Source: Catellatospora methionotrophica
GTDB lineage: Bacteria > Actinomycetota > Actinomycetes > Mycobacteriales > Micromonosporaceae
NCBI RefSeq assembly: GCF_011297335.1
Contig: NZ_JAAOTJ010000004.1
Coordinates: 343,118 to 407,117 of the forward strand
DNA: 64,000 nucleotides
Reading direction: 5' to 3'
Shown here: positions 1 through 8,735 of the stretch, piece by piece
Numbering within the stretch: the first letter of the stretch is position 1
Layout: each line of letters begins with the position of its first letter
Translations under genes and position numbers: made by a program
Notes under the pieces: model-generated
Databases searched by the model: none
Told to the model about the DNA's origin: nothing
Seen by the model: only the letters and a program-made list of their open reading frames with translations

Positions 1-136
1 CAGGGGGTCTCATCGGGTCGGTGTCGGACCTGGCGGTGCTGGGGCACCAGGTCCCCACCCGCGGACCGTCCGTCCCGCCAGGCGGCCCTGTGCGGGTGTC
101 GGCGGAGCGGTCCCCGGGCTCTGCGCCGTGGACGGC
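1..136. other. window edge, no gene seen
   Basis: No convincing coding frame is seen. A hairpin with perfect 8-bp arms (26-33 GGACCTGG, 47-54 CCAGGTCC) may be the terminator of a gene outside the window. Confidence 0.4.
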
Positions 137-173
137 GAAGAGGGCGGCCCGCCTGTCGCGGACCGCCCTCTTC
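137..173 (-). terminator. intrinsic terminator of the M6 protease gene
   Basis: Perfect 11-bp arms (GAAGAGGGCGG at 137-147, CCGCCCTCTTC at 163-173) lie just beyond the protease stop codon, which is read leftward. There is no long U-tract, as is common in high-GC actinobacteria. Confidence 0.7.
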
Positions 174-198
174 GTTACTGCTCAGGTGCGTGGTGCTG

Positions 199-2979
199 TC
201 AGCCGTTCGCCGACGTGACCGCCACGTAGACGTAGGCGTTGTCGTGCGTCGCCCACAGCAGCTTCAGCTTGACGCCGTTGGCGACGTTCGCGTCACCCGG
301 GTTGCCGCTGCCCAGCACGGTGAAGCCGAGGCTGGCACCGTACAGGTCGGTGGCGGGGGTGCCGTCCGGGTTGACGATCCGCGTGGTGTACGGAGCGTTG
401 CCCAGCGACGGGATGACGACGGAGGCGTCGGCGTCGCGGGCGTACAGGTCCTCGCCCACCAGCTCCAGGCCGGGAGCCCAGCCCTTCGCGTCGGTGAACT
501 CGCCGACACCCTTCTGCGCCTTGAACTTGGTGCAGTACTCGACGTACAGCTCCGTCGGCACCTCCAGGCACTCCTTGAACGCGTACGTCGGGTGCAGCGT
601 GAACGCCGCGTTCGACGACTGCGGACGGCCCGGCAGGTTCTTCAGCACGGACGTGTCCTTCGTGGCCGCGGTGCCGGTCCGGCGCAGCGGGTCGAAGTGC
701 GAGTCCACCAGCAGCAGACCACCCTTGGCGCCGTAGCTCGGCAGCGCGGTCGAGTTGGCCGTCACGTGGTTGGTGTTGCCGTACGTGGTGTCCCGGTACC
801 ACAGCAGCATGCCGGGCGCGTTGTACTTGATCTTCTCGACCTTCCACGCCTCGTGCGCGTAGGTCGTGTCGTAGGCGTACTGCAGGCCCTTGTCGAACCC
901 GTCGAAGTTACGCCACTCGGCCAGGTAGTAGTGCGCCTTGGACGAGGTGCCGGTGTCGATCCGCCAGCCGGGGCCGGTGGTGTCGGTCCAGGTGCCGCCG
1001 CTGGCGGTCCAGCCGTTGGCGCCGCTCTCGACGTCGTCGCTCCACGTGGTCGCGCCGCCGCCGGTGACCGAGAAGTCGTCGGCGAACCAGCCGCGCTCCT
1101 GGAAGGCGGCGTCGGTGGCCTGGCGCAGCCGGACCTTGACGTTGGTGCCCGCGTACGCCGACAGGTCGACGTAGTCGTGACGCCAGCCGCCGCTGGTGCC
1201 GGTCAGGCCGTAGTGCCGCCCGAAGTTGCCGTGCAGGTTGCCGTTCGGGTCGGCGTAGTCGTCATCGGTCGACACCAGGGTGCCGGCCTCGTTGTAGACC
1301 TTCAGGTCGGCCCAGGTGGCGCCGCCGTCCGTCGAGACCTCGACCAGGCCGTAGTCCCAGTCCTCTTCGATGACGTAGTTGTTCCACATCCAGAACTTGG
1401 CGTCGGCCGCGTTCGGAACCGCGATGTCACGCGCGATCTTGATGTCGGCCCAGTCCTGGTCGGCGCCGGTGTACCACATGTTGGCGCCGCTGTGCGGGGC
1501 GGCCAGCGTGACCGTCTTCGGCGGCAGGTCGATCTTGATGCCGTCCTGGGTGCCGACCGGCGTACGCGAGGTCTGGCCCAGCTTGATGTTCTGCGTGCCC
1601 GAACCCGGCGTGATGACCTGCGGGTCGGCCCAGCCGAGCACCCACTTGTCCCAGATGCCCATGTGCGTCGGCATCGACTGGAAGATCGGGCCCGAGTGCG
1701 AACCCGAGGACATGAGGTCCCAGAAGTCGATGCCGGACTCGCCGTTGCCGGAGGTGTCGTACAGGTCCGGCAGACCGAGGTCGTGGCCGTACTCGTGGGC
1801 GAACACGCCCACGCCCGAGTCCTCGGGCTGCACGATGTAGTTCGAGATCTTCAGGTTGGTGCCCGGAATGGTGAAACCGTTCGGGACGGCCGAGGAGTGC
1901 GCCCAGATGGCGTACGGGCCCTGGGCCCCGCCGCCACCGGACTTGTCCTCACCCGCGTGCACCAGCACGAGGTGGTCGATCACGCCGTCCGGCTCGAAGA
2001 AGTTGCCGTCGCCGTCGCGGTCGCCCTGGTCCTCGATGTCGTAGTCGGCCCACGGGAAGTTCGGCTGGGCCGCGGCGAGCGCGACAACAGCGTCCGTGGC
2101 CATCCGCTGCGGACCCTGCGGGTTGTCCGGGTGGCCCTGCATGCCCTGGATCTCCGGGGCGACCCAGCCGCCCGCGCCGTCCGGCGAGCAGGTCGTCGCG
2201 GCGTACCAGCCCTCCGAGTGCGGCAGGGTGATCCACGGGGTCGCCTGGCCCTCGACGGTGTAGGCGCCCTTCGACATCTCCAGGTACATGTTGCGCATGG
2301 TCAGACCGGTCAGGTCGATGCCGGGCTTGCCGTCCGGGCCCTTGAGGTCGGTGCGCACGCGCTTGGTGATGCCCTTGGAGGTGTAGAGCATCTTGTTGTA
2401 GTGGTCCTGGTTGAAGTCCGAGACCCACATCGAGTTGTTGTCCAGCTTGGACAACGTCGCCGGGTTCGGGATGCCGTTGTGCAGCGGGCCGTTCTGGATG
2501 TTGCCCGGCACGCACTCGCGCGACTCGTTGACCGTCCGCGGCACCATCACGCCGGTGAAGTCGTCGTTCGCGGTCGGGCTGTACTCGACCAGCATCGTCA
2601 GCAGCTTGGCGACCTGGGTGGTCGGCGCCTGCTTGATCTTGCGGGGGCTCTTGCGCTCCTTGATGGACTTCGCTTCGAGCTTGGCGATCTCACGCGCGGT
2701 GAGCGGGTTGCCCGCCGCGTGCTTCTTGTCGATGGCACGGGTCTTGTCGGCCTTCGCGCCGAAGACGCCGCCCGCGCCCTTGGTCTCCTTGCCCGTGGTG
2801 TCCGGCTGGACGGCGGGCTCGGCGTAGTTGATGTAGAACTCGCTGGGGCTGATCACGGCTGTCGGACCGGTGGCGGCGGCGGCCGTCGTGGGTGCGGCCA
2901 GCCCGACAGCGGCCAGTGCCAGCGCAGGGACAGCGGCTAGTAGCCGCCGTCTCCGCTGCGCATGGATGGCGTGCTTCAT
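199..2979 (-). CDS. secreted M6 family metalloprotease (immune inhibitor A type)
   Basis: Probable secreted zinc endopeptidase of 926 residues. The ATG at 2979 was chosen because GGAGTG lies just upstream and the protein then opens with a classic signal peptide (MKHAIHAQRRRR, a hydrophobic stretch, Ala-rich cleavage region); the open frame continues upstream but encodes no plausible protein. The zinc motif HEYGHDLGLPD begins near residue 395 (H395, E396, H399), followed by a DFWDLMSSG segment typical of M6 peptidases. The C-terminal half has Trp/Asp-rich, MAM/immune-inhibitor-like beta-sandwich sequence. It is monocistronic, has its own terminator, and its 5' region carries CTTCAC/GTGAAG half-sites. 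The family assignment is firm; the substrate is unknown. Confidence 0.93.
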   Translation of the reverse strand: MKHAIHAQRRRRLLAAVPALALAAVGLAAPTTAAAATGPTAVISPSEFYINYAEPAVQPDTTGKETKGAGGVFGAKADKTRAIDKKHAAGNPLTAREIAKLEAKSIKERKSPRKIKQAPTTQVAKLLTMLVEYSPTANDDFTGVMVPRTVNESRECVPGNIQNGPLHNGIPNPATLSKLDNNSMWVSDFNQDHYNKMLYTSKGITKRVRTDLKGPDGKPGIDLTGLTMRNMYLEMSKGAYTVEGQATPWITLPHSEGWYAATTCSPDGAGGWVAPEIQGMQGHPDNPQGPQRMATDAVVALAAAQPNFPWADYDIEDQGDRDGDGNFFEPDGVIDHLVLVHAGEDKSGGGGAQGPYAIWAHSSAVPNGFTIPGTNLKISNYIVQPEDSGVGVFAHEYGHDLGLPDLYDTSGNGESGIDFWDLMSSGSHSGPIFQSMPTHMGIWDKWVLGWADPQVITPGSGTQNIKLGQTSRTPVGTQDGIKIDLPPKTVTLAAPHSGANMWYTGADQDWADIKIARDIAVPNAADAKFWMWNNYVIEEDWDYGLVEVSTDGGATWADLKVYNEAGTLVSTDDDYADPNGNLHGNFGRHYGLTGTSGGWRHDYVDLSAYAGTNVKVRLRQATDAAFQERGWFADDFSVTGGGATTWSDDVESGANGWTASGGTWTDTTGPGWRIDTGTSSKAHYYLAEWRNFDGFDKGLQYAYDTTYAHEAWKVEKIKYNAPGMLLWYRDTTYGNTNHVTANSTALPSYGAKGGLLLVDSHFDPLRRTGTAATKDTSVLKNLPGRPQSSNAAFTLHPTYAFKECLEVPTELYVEYCTKFKAQKGVGEFTDAKGWAPGLELVGEDLYARDADASVVIPSLGNAPYTTRIVNPDGTPATDLYGASLGFTVLGSGNPGDANVANGVKLKLLWATHDNAYVYVAVTSANG

Positions 2980-3080
2980 GGTCACTCCATTCCTCGGGGT
3001 GTCCGTCACGGGCAGGGGATGCCGTGGCGGTGACAGGTGGAGACGGAGGCGTGCAAGCCTGCCCTCCCATGCCATACGCG

Positions 3081-3131
3081 GCTTCACGTGGCGGATGGAG
3101 TTGTGCGGCTCACGTGAAGCAAGCACTTCAC
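3081..3131 (-). promoter_or_regulatory. array of inverted half-sites upstream of the M6 protease
   Basis: A perfect 10-bp inverted repeat (GCTTCACGTG at 3081-3090, CACGTGAAGC at 3111-3120) is followed by another CTTCAC at 3126-3131, giving three alternating CTTCAC/GTGAAG half-sites about 100-150 bp upstream of the protease start. This looks like an operator for a dimeric regulator. It lies in the 326-bp gap 2980-3305, where no gene is seen. The regulator is unknown. Confidence 0.45.
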
Positions 3132-3305
3132 AATCGCAAATGAACACACGACGAGGCATGGCCCGGTTAACGGATCAGGGCACCGCGAACAGTCGATGTC
3201 CCAGGATCCATATGGCCGGATAGTCGTGACCGAAAAGATGAGTTGCGCGAGGTTGCGCGCCTATCAGGACAGTCGGCCAGCATGGCGGTGGGTCATGCCG
3301 GATGC

Positions 3306-3890
3306 TCAGAACGGGTCCGGGCACAGCACGCAGCCCGGCCCGCCCGGTCCGCCGGTCGGCACGGTCATGTCGGTGACGGCCGGTGCGGCGACCAGCGGCG
3401 AGTCGACGGCCAGCGGCCCGGTGACGGTGGGTCGTGCCGTGCCGCCGACGACGGCCCAGCTCAGCGACACGCAGGCCAGACGGGTGGTCTCGTCGGCGAT
3501 GACGCACACGGCCTGCGCCCCGGGGTAGACGCGGATGGCCGTCAGGAGCGGATGTTCCGGGGGAGGGTTGCGGGGAAACGGGCGCGGCGAGCCGTAGGCG
3601 CCGGTGCCGCCGTACGCCGCCAGCCCGAACACCTCGTATCCGCTGGTCGGTGTTCGGCAGGCGACGACGGTGCCGACGATGTGGACGAAGTAGACGTCGA
3701 CGTACTCGAAGTACTGCTCGACAGAGGTGTTGTCGATGGTCGCGGTGGTGCTGGTGCCCGGCGGGCAGGACAGCCACCGGTATCTGGTCTCCTTCGGCGG
3801 GTCCGCCGCCGCGGCGGGCGCCGCGCTGACGGCGACGGCCAGCAGCGCCGTCGTCGCTGCCGCGAATACCGCGCGGACGATCCTGTTCAT
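3306..3890 (-). CDS. secreted Cys-containing protein, paralogue of the next gene upstream
   Basis: 194 residues of unknown function. Residues 1-28 form a clear Sec signal peptide (MNRIVRAVFAAATTALLAVA, then an AAPAAAA cleavage region). The mature part shares with the neighbouring 186-aa protein an early LSCPPGTS motif, VCVIADETTRLACVS, DSPLVAAPAVT and a terminal GPGCVLCP motif, with the same order of six cysteines, which suggests three conserved disulfides outside the cell. The ATG has AGGAG 9 nt upstream. A strong hairpin (3938-3975) separates it from the upstream paralogue, so expression may depend on readthrough. I recognise no family. Confidence 0.85.
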   Translation of the reverse strand: MNRIVRAVFAAATTALLAVAVSAAPAAAADPPKETRYRWLSCPPGTSTTATIDNTSVEQYFEYVDVYFVHIVGTVVACRTPTSGYEVFGLAAYGGTGAYGSPRPFPRNPPPEHPLLTAIRVYPGAQAVCVIADETTRLACVSLSWAVVGGTARPTVTGPLAVDSPLVAAPAVTDMTVPTGGPGGPGCVLCPDPF

Positions 3891-3937
3891 GGGGGTGGCT
3901 CCTGTTCGCTCTCGTACTCGGCGGGCATGACGATCAG

Positions 3938-3975
3938 GGCCCGCGCCGGTGCGGTGATCCGCACCGGCGCGGGCC
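3938..3975 (-). terminator. terminator or attenuator between the two secreted-protein genes
   Basis: Perfect 17-bp arms (3938-3954 and 3959-3975) around a 4-nt TGAT loop. It lies after the stop of the 186-aa gene and about 47 nt before the 194-aa gene, so it either ends the upstream transcript or attenuates readthrough. Confidence 0.75.
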
Positions 3976-3992
3976 GGACGTCGGAGGTGGTG

Positions 3993-4553
3993 TCAGGGGC
4001 AGAGCACGCAACCCGGCCCGATGGGACCGGGATTCATCAGCATGTTCGTGACCGCGGGTGCGGCCACCAGCGGTGAGTCGACGGGCACCGGGCCGCCGAC
4101 GACGGGCAGCAGTACTCCGTCGGTGTCGACCCAGCTGATCGACACGCAGCCGAGACGCGTGGTCTCGTCGGCGATGACACACACCGCCCGTACACCCGGC
4201 CTGATCCGGACCGCGCCGGTGTAGTGGCCGCTGAACAGGTTGTCGAACTTGTAGGGAATGGGGGTGCCGTAGGCCGAGTCGACGCGGTACGCCGCCATGC
4301 CCCAGGCGTCCTGGTCCAGTTGCGGTGACTTGCAGGGGAACACCTGGCCGCCGAAGGAGGCGAAGGCGCGGCCCTGGTAGTCGACGAAAGTCGAGGCGTC
4401 GTCGATGCGTACGGCGTTGCTCGTGCCCGCGGGGCAGTCGAGCCAGGTGTAGTAGGCCTGCGACGCGGGAACCGCCGTCGCGGGGCTGACCGTCGCGGTG
4501 GTCAGGATCATCATGGTGGCAGTCAGGACCAAGGCGCGGATGGTACGGCGCAC
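3993..4553 (-). CDS. secreted Cys-containing protein coupled to a LuxR-type regulator
   Basis: 186 residues of unknown function. The GTG start at 4553 lies 3 nt after the stop of the regulator gene, and its ribosome site AAAGGGGAG overlaps the end of the regulator, so the two are very probably co-translated. The N-terminus is a signal peptide (MRRTIRALVLTATMMILTTA). Six cysteines and the motifs VCVIADETTRLGCVS, DSPLVAAPAVT and GPGCVLCP are shared with the 194-aa paralogue downstream. A secreted effector, inhibitor or signal protein controlled by the regulator is an inference; nothing in the sequence shows enzyme activity. Confidence 0.87.
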   Translation of the reverse strand: MRRTIRALVLTATMMILTTATVSPATAVPASQAYYTWLDCPAGTSNAVRIDDASTFVDYQGRAFASFGGQVFPCKSPQLDQDAWGMAAYRVDSAYGTPIPYKFDNLFSGHYTGAVRIRPGVRAVCVIADETTRLGCVSISWVDTDGVLLPVVGGPVPVDSPLVAAPAVTNMLMNPGPIGPGCVLCP

Positions 4554-4556
4554 GGG

Positions 4557-5615
4557 TCACTCCCCTTTGGGTTTGTGCGGTGTCTCCTCGGCGGGCGCCT
4601 GCCGCGCTGCTTCTGCGCCCAGCCGAAGTCCGAGCTGGAATCGGTTGCTCACGTGGTATCTGTCCATGAGGGCGGACAGGGTGTAGGCGATGGTCCGCAT
4701 GCTGATGTCGAGCCTCGCGGCGAGTGCGGTGTCGGTGTAGCCCCTGGCCAGCAGCGCCAGGATGGTGCTCTCGCGAGGCGTCAGGTGTGCGGGCGGTGAC
4801 CAGTCGCGACCCGGGTCCCTGGCCCGCGCCCACTGCTGCAGGAACAGGGCGGTGAGCTCGGCGACGATGCCCGGTGCGACGACCTCCCACATGCCGCGGG
4901 TGCGGTCGGAGGGATTCTGGGGCACCAGCGCCGTGGTCCGATCGAAAATGATCATCTTCCCCGGCACCTGCGGCAGCTCCCGGTACTGCATACCGTGGAA
5001 ACGGAGTTCGGTGTCGTGCACCTCCGACTCGTCCTCCGTCGACGCGGGCACGCCCAGGCTGAGGATCGAGATCCCGCGCGCGAGCATCTTGCGCTCCGCA
5101 GGTGCGGCCGTCTTCAGGGCGCTGGAGCTGAAGGCCGGCTCCGGATTCATCCCCATGTGCTCGTGGCGTTCGGCCGCCGCCAGCTCCATGAGCCGGTCGA
5201 CCGTCCTGGTGAGACCGTCGAGCGGCCGTGCGGCGCCGGCGGGCAGCCGGGCGAGGTCGGTGATGATGTCCGGGTACGTCATCCGGGTCAGCCGCTGGCG
5301 CAGCCGGTGCCTGGCCAGCGCGGTGTGGTGGTGCCGGTCCTGGAGCAGCGAAACCACCTGGGCGGGTTCGCGGCTGGACCAGACGCGGTCGTCTTCGGCC
5401 CTCTCGTGGGAGCTGCGGTGCACCGGGGCGGCCGCGCCCAGCGCGATGAGTTCGTCCAGGGCGCTGCGGACCAGCCGCGGCTTCATCTCCAGGGACCGGC
5501 TGATGTGCTCCACGGACCAGGGCCCGAAGGTGATGAGGGTGCGATAGACCAGGTCGGCGTGCGGCGACACGCCCCATTTCAGCAATGAGGGCACGACCGG
5601 TGATTCGAGCATCAA
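4557..5615 (-). CDS. wHTH-LuxR type transcriptional regulator
   Basis: 352-residue cytoplasmic regulator. Residues about 15-80 look like a TrmB-type winged helix; the middle part has no recognised domain; residues about 278-335 form a LuxR/GerE HTH (LTPREST, ARLDISMRTIAYTLSALM). The ATG at 5615 follows GGGGAGG. It heads an operon with the secreted 186-aa protein. Its promoter has a perfect palindrome ATTGCA-N6-TGCAAT about 100 bp upstream, duplicated before the HTH-only gene at 6036-6272, so auto- or cross-regulation is likely (inference). No response-regulator receiver domain is present. Confidence 0.88.
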   Translation of the reverse strand: MMLESPVVPSLLKWGVSPHADLVYRTLITFGPWSVEHISRSLEMKPRLVRSALDELIALGAAAPVHRSSHERAEDDRVWSSREPAQVVSLLQDRHHHTALARHRLRQRLTRMTYPDIITDLARLPAGAARPLDGLTRTVDRLMELAAAERHEHMGMNPEPAFSSSALKTAAPAERKMLARGISILSLGVPASTEDESEVHDTELRFHGMQYRELPQVPGKMIIFDRTTALVPQNPSDRTRGMWEVVAPGIVAELTALFLQQWARARDPGRDWSPPAHLTPRESTILALLARGYTDTALAARLDISMRTIAYTLSALMDRYHVSNRFQLGLRLGAEAARQAPAEETPHKPKGE

Positions 5616-5670
5616 GGCCTCCCCGTGAAACCTCTCCGGCGCTGGCTCGCGTCGCGCCGGACAACAGCAA

Positions 5671-5730
5671 TCTAGACAGGCGGATCAAGGCCGACCAGGG
5701 ACCGTCCGTCGGATTGCATGTTTGTGCAAT
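5671..5730 (-). promoter_or_regulatory. promoter and palindromic operator of the wHTH-LuxR gene
   Basis: A perfect dyad ATTGCATGTTTGTGCAAT lies at 5713-5730. A -10-like TCTAGA lies at 5671-5676, 36 bp promoter-proximal, which puts the dyad centre near -57, a normal activator position. The same layout occurs at 6337-6395. Conserved blocks AGTGATCTTGG and CCTATGTTC (top strand) follow the dyad in both copies. Confidence 0.6.
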
Positions 5731-5737
5731 CACGTCT

Positions 5738-5934
5738 AGTGATCTTGGAGGTGTGCTCGCCCCGCCCTATGTTCGTGGACATGACCTTCCCCGTACGGGG
5801 CAGGTCGCGGGCCACGGGTCCGGGCGTGAGCGGGTGCGAACCGCGGCGGCCGGAACCTCGGTGCCGCGCAGTACGTGCGTGCACGGCGGGCCCTGCCCGG
5901 CGGAGTACGGGGGACCACGTGCCGGCGGCGACGA
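5738..5934. repeat. duplicated intergenic segment, copy A
   Basis: Top-strand blocks AGTGATCTTGG (5738), CCTATGTTC (5766), TACGTGCGTGC and TACGGGGGACC occur in the same order and spacing as in 6404-6592. This marks a segmental duplication of the regulator's upstream region. No convincing gene lies in it. Confidence 0.6.
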
Positions 5935-5973
5935 AAGGGGCGGCTGCCGGTGTCACGCCGGTAGCCGCCCCTT
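5935..5973 (-). terminator. terminator after the HTH-only gene
   Basis: A 16-bp stem with one G-U pair (5935-5950 with 5958-5973) and a 7-nt loop lies about 65 nt past the stop at 6036 on the minus strand. Confidence 0.7.
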
Positions 5974-6035
5974 CGCACAGGAGAGGGTCGTCCATGCCGT
6001 GCCCGGGGGCGGCGGATCAGCGCCGCCCGCACCGG

Positions 6036-6272
6036 TCACGTCTCGTCAGGTTCCTCTTCGGCCGGATCCTCGATGGGGGTCTGCTGCGGCGCCTCGGCGC
6101 CGAGTCGCAGTCCCAGCTGGAATCGGTTGGACACCTCGAACCGCTCCATGAGCGCGGACAGGGTGTAGGCGATGGTGCGCACGCTGAGGTCGAGCTGCGC
6201 GGCGATGGCGGCATCGGTGTGGCCCGCGGCCATGAGCGCGACGATGGTGCTCTCACGTGGGGTGAGCTGCAT
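6036..6272 (-). CDS. stand-alone LuxR-type HTH protein, truncated duplicate
   Basis: 78 residues consisting almost only of a LuxR HTH (LTPREST, AQLDLSVRTIAYTLSALM, SNRFQLGLRLGAEA) plus an acidic tail. It closely matches the last 75 residues of the 352-aa regulator at 4557-5615. The leader is also duplicated (promoter, operator, GGGGAGGCCT ribosome site), but about 800 bp of coding sequence is missing between ribosome site and HTH. The ATG at 6272 is the only start near the GGGGAGG, 12 nt away. It could be a DNA-binding competitor of the full regulator or a decaying remnant; the intact frame and terminator argue for a functional gene. Confidence 0.7.
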   Translation of the reverse strand: MQLTPRESTIVALMAAGHTDAAIAAQLDLSVRTIAYTLSALMERFEVSNRFQLGLRLGAEAPQQTPIEDPAEEEPDET

Positions 6273-6336
6273 GAGTGATAGAGGCCTCCCCGTCGAAACA
6301 TGCCGGTGCGAGGACCGCCCGGCCGGACTAGAGCAA

Positions 6337-6395
6337 CCTAGACAGCGTTGTCGGCCCAGGCCAGGCCAGTCCCGCAGATTGCAGGATCGTGCAAC
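6337..6395 (-). promoter_or_regulatory. promoter and operator of the HTH-only gene
   Basis: The dyad ATTGCAGGATCGTGCAAC at 6378-6395 (one mismatch) and a -10-like TCTAGG (top strand CCTAGA, 6337-6342) are spaced as in the full-length regulator's promoter, to within 1 bp. Confidence 0.58.
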
Positions 6396-6403
6396 GGTCG
6401 CGA

Positions 6404-6592
6404 AGTGATCTTGGTCGTTTCCGTCACGGGGCCTATGTTCAGAACGCGACGTCCCTCCAGGTGGAGGTCGGGGCACCGGCCCCGGGCGTCCGGCGGTGCG
6501 GACACCGATCGGGCGGCCGGTCCGGCGCTGCGGGGTACGTGCGTGCCTGTGGGTGTCAGCCCGCGGATACGGGGGACCGCGTGCCGACGACG
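6404..6592. repeat. duplicated intergenic segment, copy B
   Basis: Diverged second copy of 5738-5934, carrying AGTGATCTTGG, CCTATGTTC, TACGTGCGTGC and TACGGGGGACC in the same order. Confidence 0.6.
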
Positions 6593-6624
6593 AGGGGGCG
6601 GCCACCGGCAGGTGGCCGCCCCCT
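6593..6624 (-). terminator. acsA terminator
   Basis: Perfect 14-bp arms (6593-6606 and 6611-6624) with a GGCA loop, 15 nt beyond the acsA stop. Confidence 0.8.
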
Positions 6625-6638
6625 GTGATCGGCCCGAA

Positions 6639-8591
6639 TCAGTCCTCGTCGGACTTGCTCGACTGCATACCCTCGGAGATCAGGTTCATCACCGCGGAGT
6701 CCTGCAGCGTCGTGACGTCGCCGAGCGAGCGGTTCTCCGCCACGTCGCGCAGCAGCCGCCGCATGATCTTGCCGGACCGGGTCTTCGGCAGCTCCGTGAC
6801 CAGCATGATCTGGCGCGGCTTGCAGATCGGGCCCAGCGTCTTGGACACGTGCTCGCGCAGCTCGGGCACGCCGACCTCGGCGCCGCCCTTCAGGATCACG
6901 AACGCGACGATGGCCTGGCCGGTCGTCGGGTCGGTGGCGCCGACGACCGCCGCCTCCGCCACCGCCGGGTGGGCGACCAGCGCCGACTCGACCTCGGTGG
7001 TGGAGATGTTGTGGCCGGACACCAGCATCACGTCGTCGACCCGGCCGAGCAGCCAGATCGCGCCGTCCTCGTCGCGCTTGGCACCGTCGCCGGCGAAGTA
7101 GAAGCCCTGCTCGGCGAAGCGCGACCAGTACGTCTCCAGGAAGCGCTTGTCGTCGCCCCAGATGGTGCGCAGCATCGACGGCCACGGGCCGGTCAGCGCC
7201 AGGTAACCGCCGCCGCCGTTGCCGACGATCGAGCCGTCGTCCGCGACGACCTCGGCCTTGACACCGGGCAGCGGGCCCATCGCCGAGCCCGGCTTGCAGT
7301 CGGTCACGCCCGGCAGCGGGGAGATCATGATCGCCCCGGTCTCGGTCTGCCACCAGGTGTCCACCACGGGGCACCGGTCACCGCCGATGTGCTTGCGGTA
7401 CCACATCCAGGCCTCGGGGTTGATCGGCTCGCCGACCGAGCCGAGCAGCCGCAGCGAGCTGAGGTCGAACTGGGCCGGGATGTCGTCGCCCCACTTGGCG
7501 AACGTGCGGATCGCGGTCGGCGCGGTGTAGAGGATCGTGACGCGGTACTTCTCGATCAGCTCCCAGAACCGGCCGCGGTGCGGGGTGTCGGGGGTGCCCT
7601 CGTACATGACCTGGGTCGCGCCGTTGGACAGCGGGCCGTACACGATGTAGCTGTGCCCGGTCACCCAGCCGATGTCGGCGGTGCACCAGTAGACGTCGGT
7701 CTCCGGCTTCAGGTCGAACACCGCGTGATGGGTGTACGAGGTCTGCGTCAGGTAACCGCCGGTCGTGTGCAGGATGCCCTTCGGCTTCGCCGTGGTGCCC
7801 GAGGTGTACAGGATGAACAGCGGGTGCTCGGCGTCGAACGGCTGCGCCTCGTGCTCGGGGCTGGCGTTGCCGACCACGTCGTGCCACCACAGGTCGCGGC
7901 TGTCATCCCAGGCGACCTCCTGGCCGGTGCGGCGTACGACCAGGACCTTCTCGACGGTCGGGCACTCGGCCACGGACTCGTCGACGGTCGGCTTGAGCGC
8001 GCTCGGCGCGCCACGGCGGTAGCCGCCGTCGGCGGTGATGACGACCTTGGCGCTGGCGTCCTGGATCCGGCCGCCGAGCGCGTCCTTGCTGAAGCCGCCG
8101 AACACCACCGAGTGGGTCGCGCCGATGCGGGCGCAGGCCAGCATCGCGACCGCGGCCTCGGGGATCATCGGCATGTAGATTGCGACCCGGTCACCGGCGT
8201 TCACGCCGAGGCCGGTCAGCGCGTTGGCCGCGCGGCACACCTCGGCGTGCAGGTCGGCGTACGTGATGGTGCGGGTGTCGCCCGGCTCGCCCTCCCAGTG
8301 GATGGCGACCCGGTCGCCCAGGCCGTTGGCCAGGTGCCGGTCCAGGCAGTTGTACGCGACGTTGAGCTGACCGCCGACGAACCACTTCGCGAACGGCGGG
8401 TTGGTCCAGTCCAGTACCTCGTCCCACGGCCGGGCCCAGTCGAGCCGCCCGGCCTGGGTCTCCCAGAACGCCAACCGGTCGGCGTCAGCCTCCGCGTACG
8501 CCTGCGCGGTGACGTTCGCCTGGGCGGCGAACTCCGCCGACGGTGGGAACCGGCGCGACTCGTGCAGCAGGTTTTCGAGGGTCTCGCTCAC
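6639..8591 (-). CDS. acsA: acetyl-CoA synthetase
   Basis: 650 residues, the normal length for AMP-forming acetate-CoA ligase, which makes acetyl-CoA from acetate, ATP and CoA. The P-loop-like [11 protein letters not shown] starts near residue 262, the core WWQTETG motif follows, and [11 protein letters not shown] contains the catalytic Lys near residue 608 that is acetylated to control activity in this family. The N-terminus has the ACS-specific cap segment. It is a single transcription unit with its own terminator, divergent from the Fic-like gene. Orthologues neighbour the same genes in Streptomyces and Mycobacterium. Confidence 0.97.
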   Translation of the reverse strand: MSETLENLLHESRRFPPSAEFAAQANVTAQAYAEADADRLAFWETQAGRLDWARPWDEVLDWTNPPFAKWFVGGQLNVAYNCLDRHLANGLGDRVAIHWEGEPGDTRTITYADLHAEVCRAANALTGLGVNAGDRVAIYMPMIPEAAVAMLACARIGATHSVVFGGFSKDALGGRIQDASAKVVITADGGYRRGAPSALKPTVDESVAECPTVEKVLVVRRTGQEVAWDDSRDLWWHDVVGNASPEHEAQPFDAEHPLFILYTSGTTAKPKGILHTTGGYLTQTSYTHHAVFDLKPETDVYWCTADIGWVTGHSYIVYGPLSNGATQVMYEGTPDTPHRGRFWELIEKYRVTILYTAPTAIRTFAKWGDDIPAQFDLSSLRLLGSVGEPINPEAWMWYRKHIGGDRCPVVDTWWQTETGAIMISPLPGVTDCKPGSAMGPLPGVKAEVVADDGSIVGNGGGGYLALTGPWPSMLRTIWGDDKRFLETYWSRFAEQGFYFAGDGAKRDEDGAIWLLGRVDDVMLVSGHNISTTEVESALVAHPAVAEAAVVGATDPTTGQAIVAFVILKGGAEVGVPELREHVSKTLGPICKPRQIMLVTELPKTRSGKIMRRLLRDVAENRSLGDVTTLQDSAVMNLISEGMQSSKSDED

Positions 8592-8735
8592 TACGGCGCC
8601 TCCCTAGGGGTGATGGTCATGCCATGTGACCTGGGTCTCCGGGAGATGTTACGGCCCGGTGACCCGGCTTTACAGTAAGGGTCCCTAACTATTTTGCCTC
8701 GGCTGCCCCGCAACCGACTTGGTTACTCTCTGGCT

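Noticed and set aside
190..2940. Long plus-strand open frame opposite the M6 protease
   Set aside because: Val/Arg/Leu-rich composition and no family motifs; it mirrors the protease codons, an effect of high GC.
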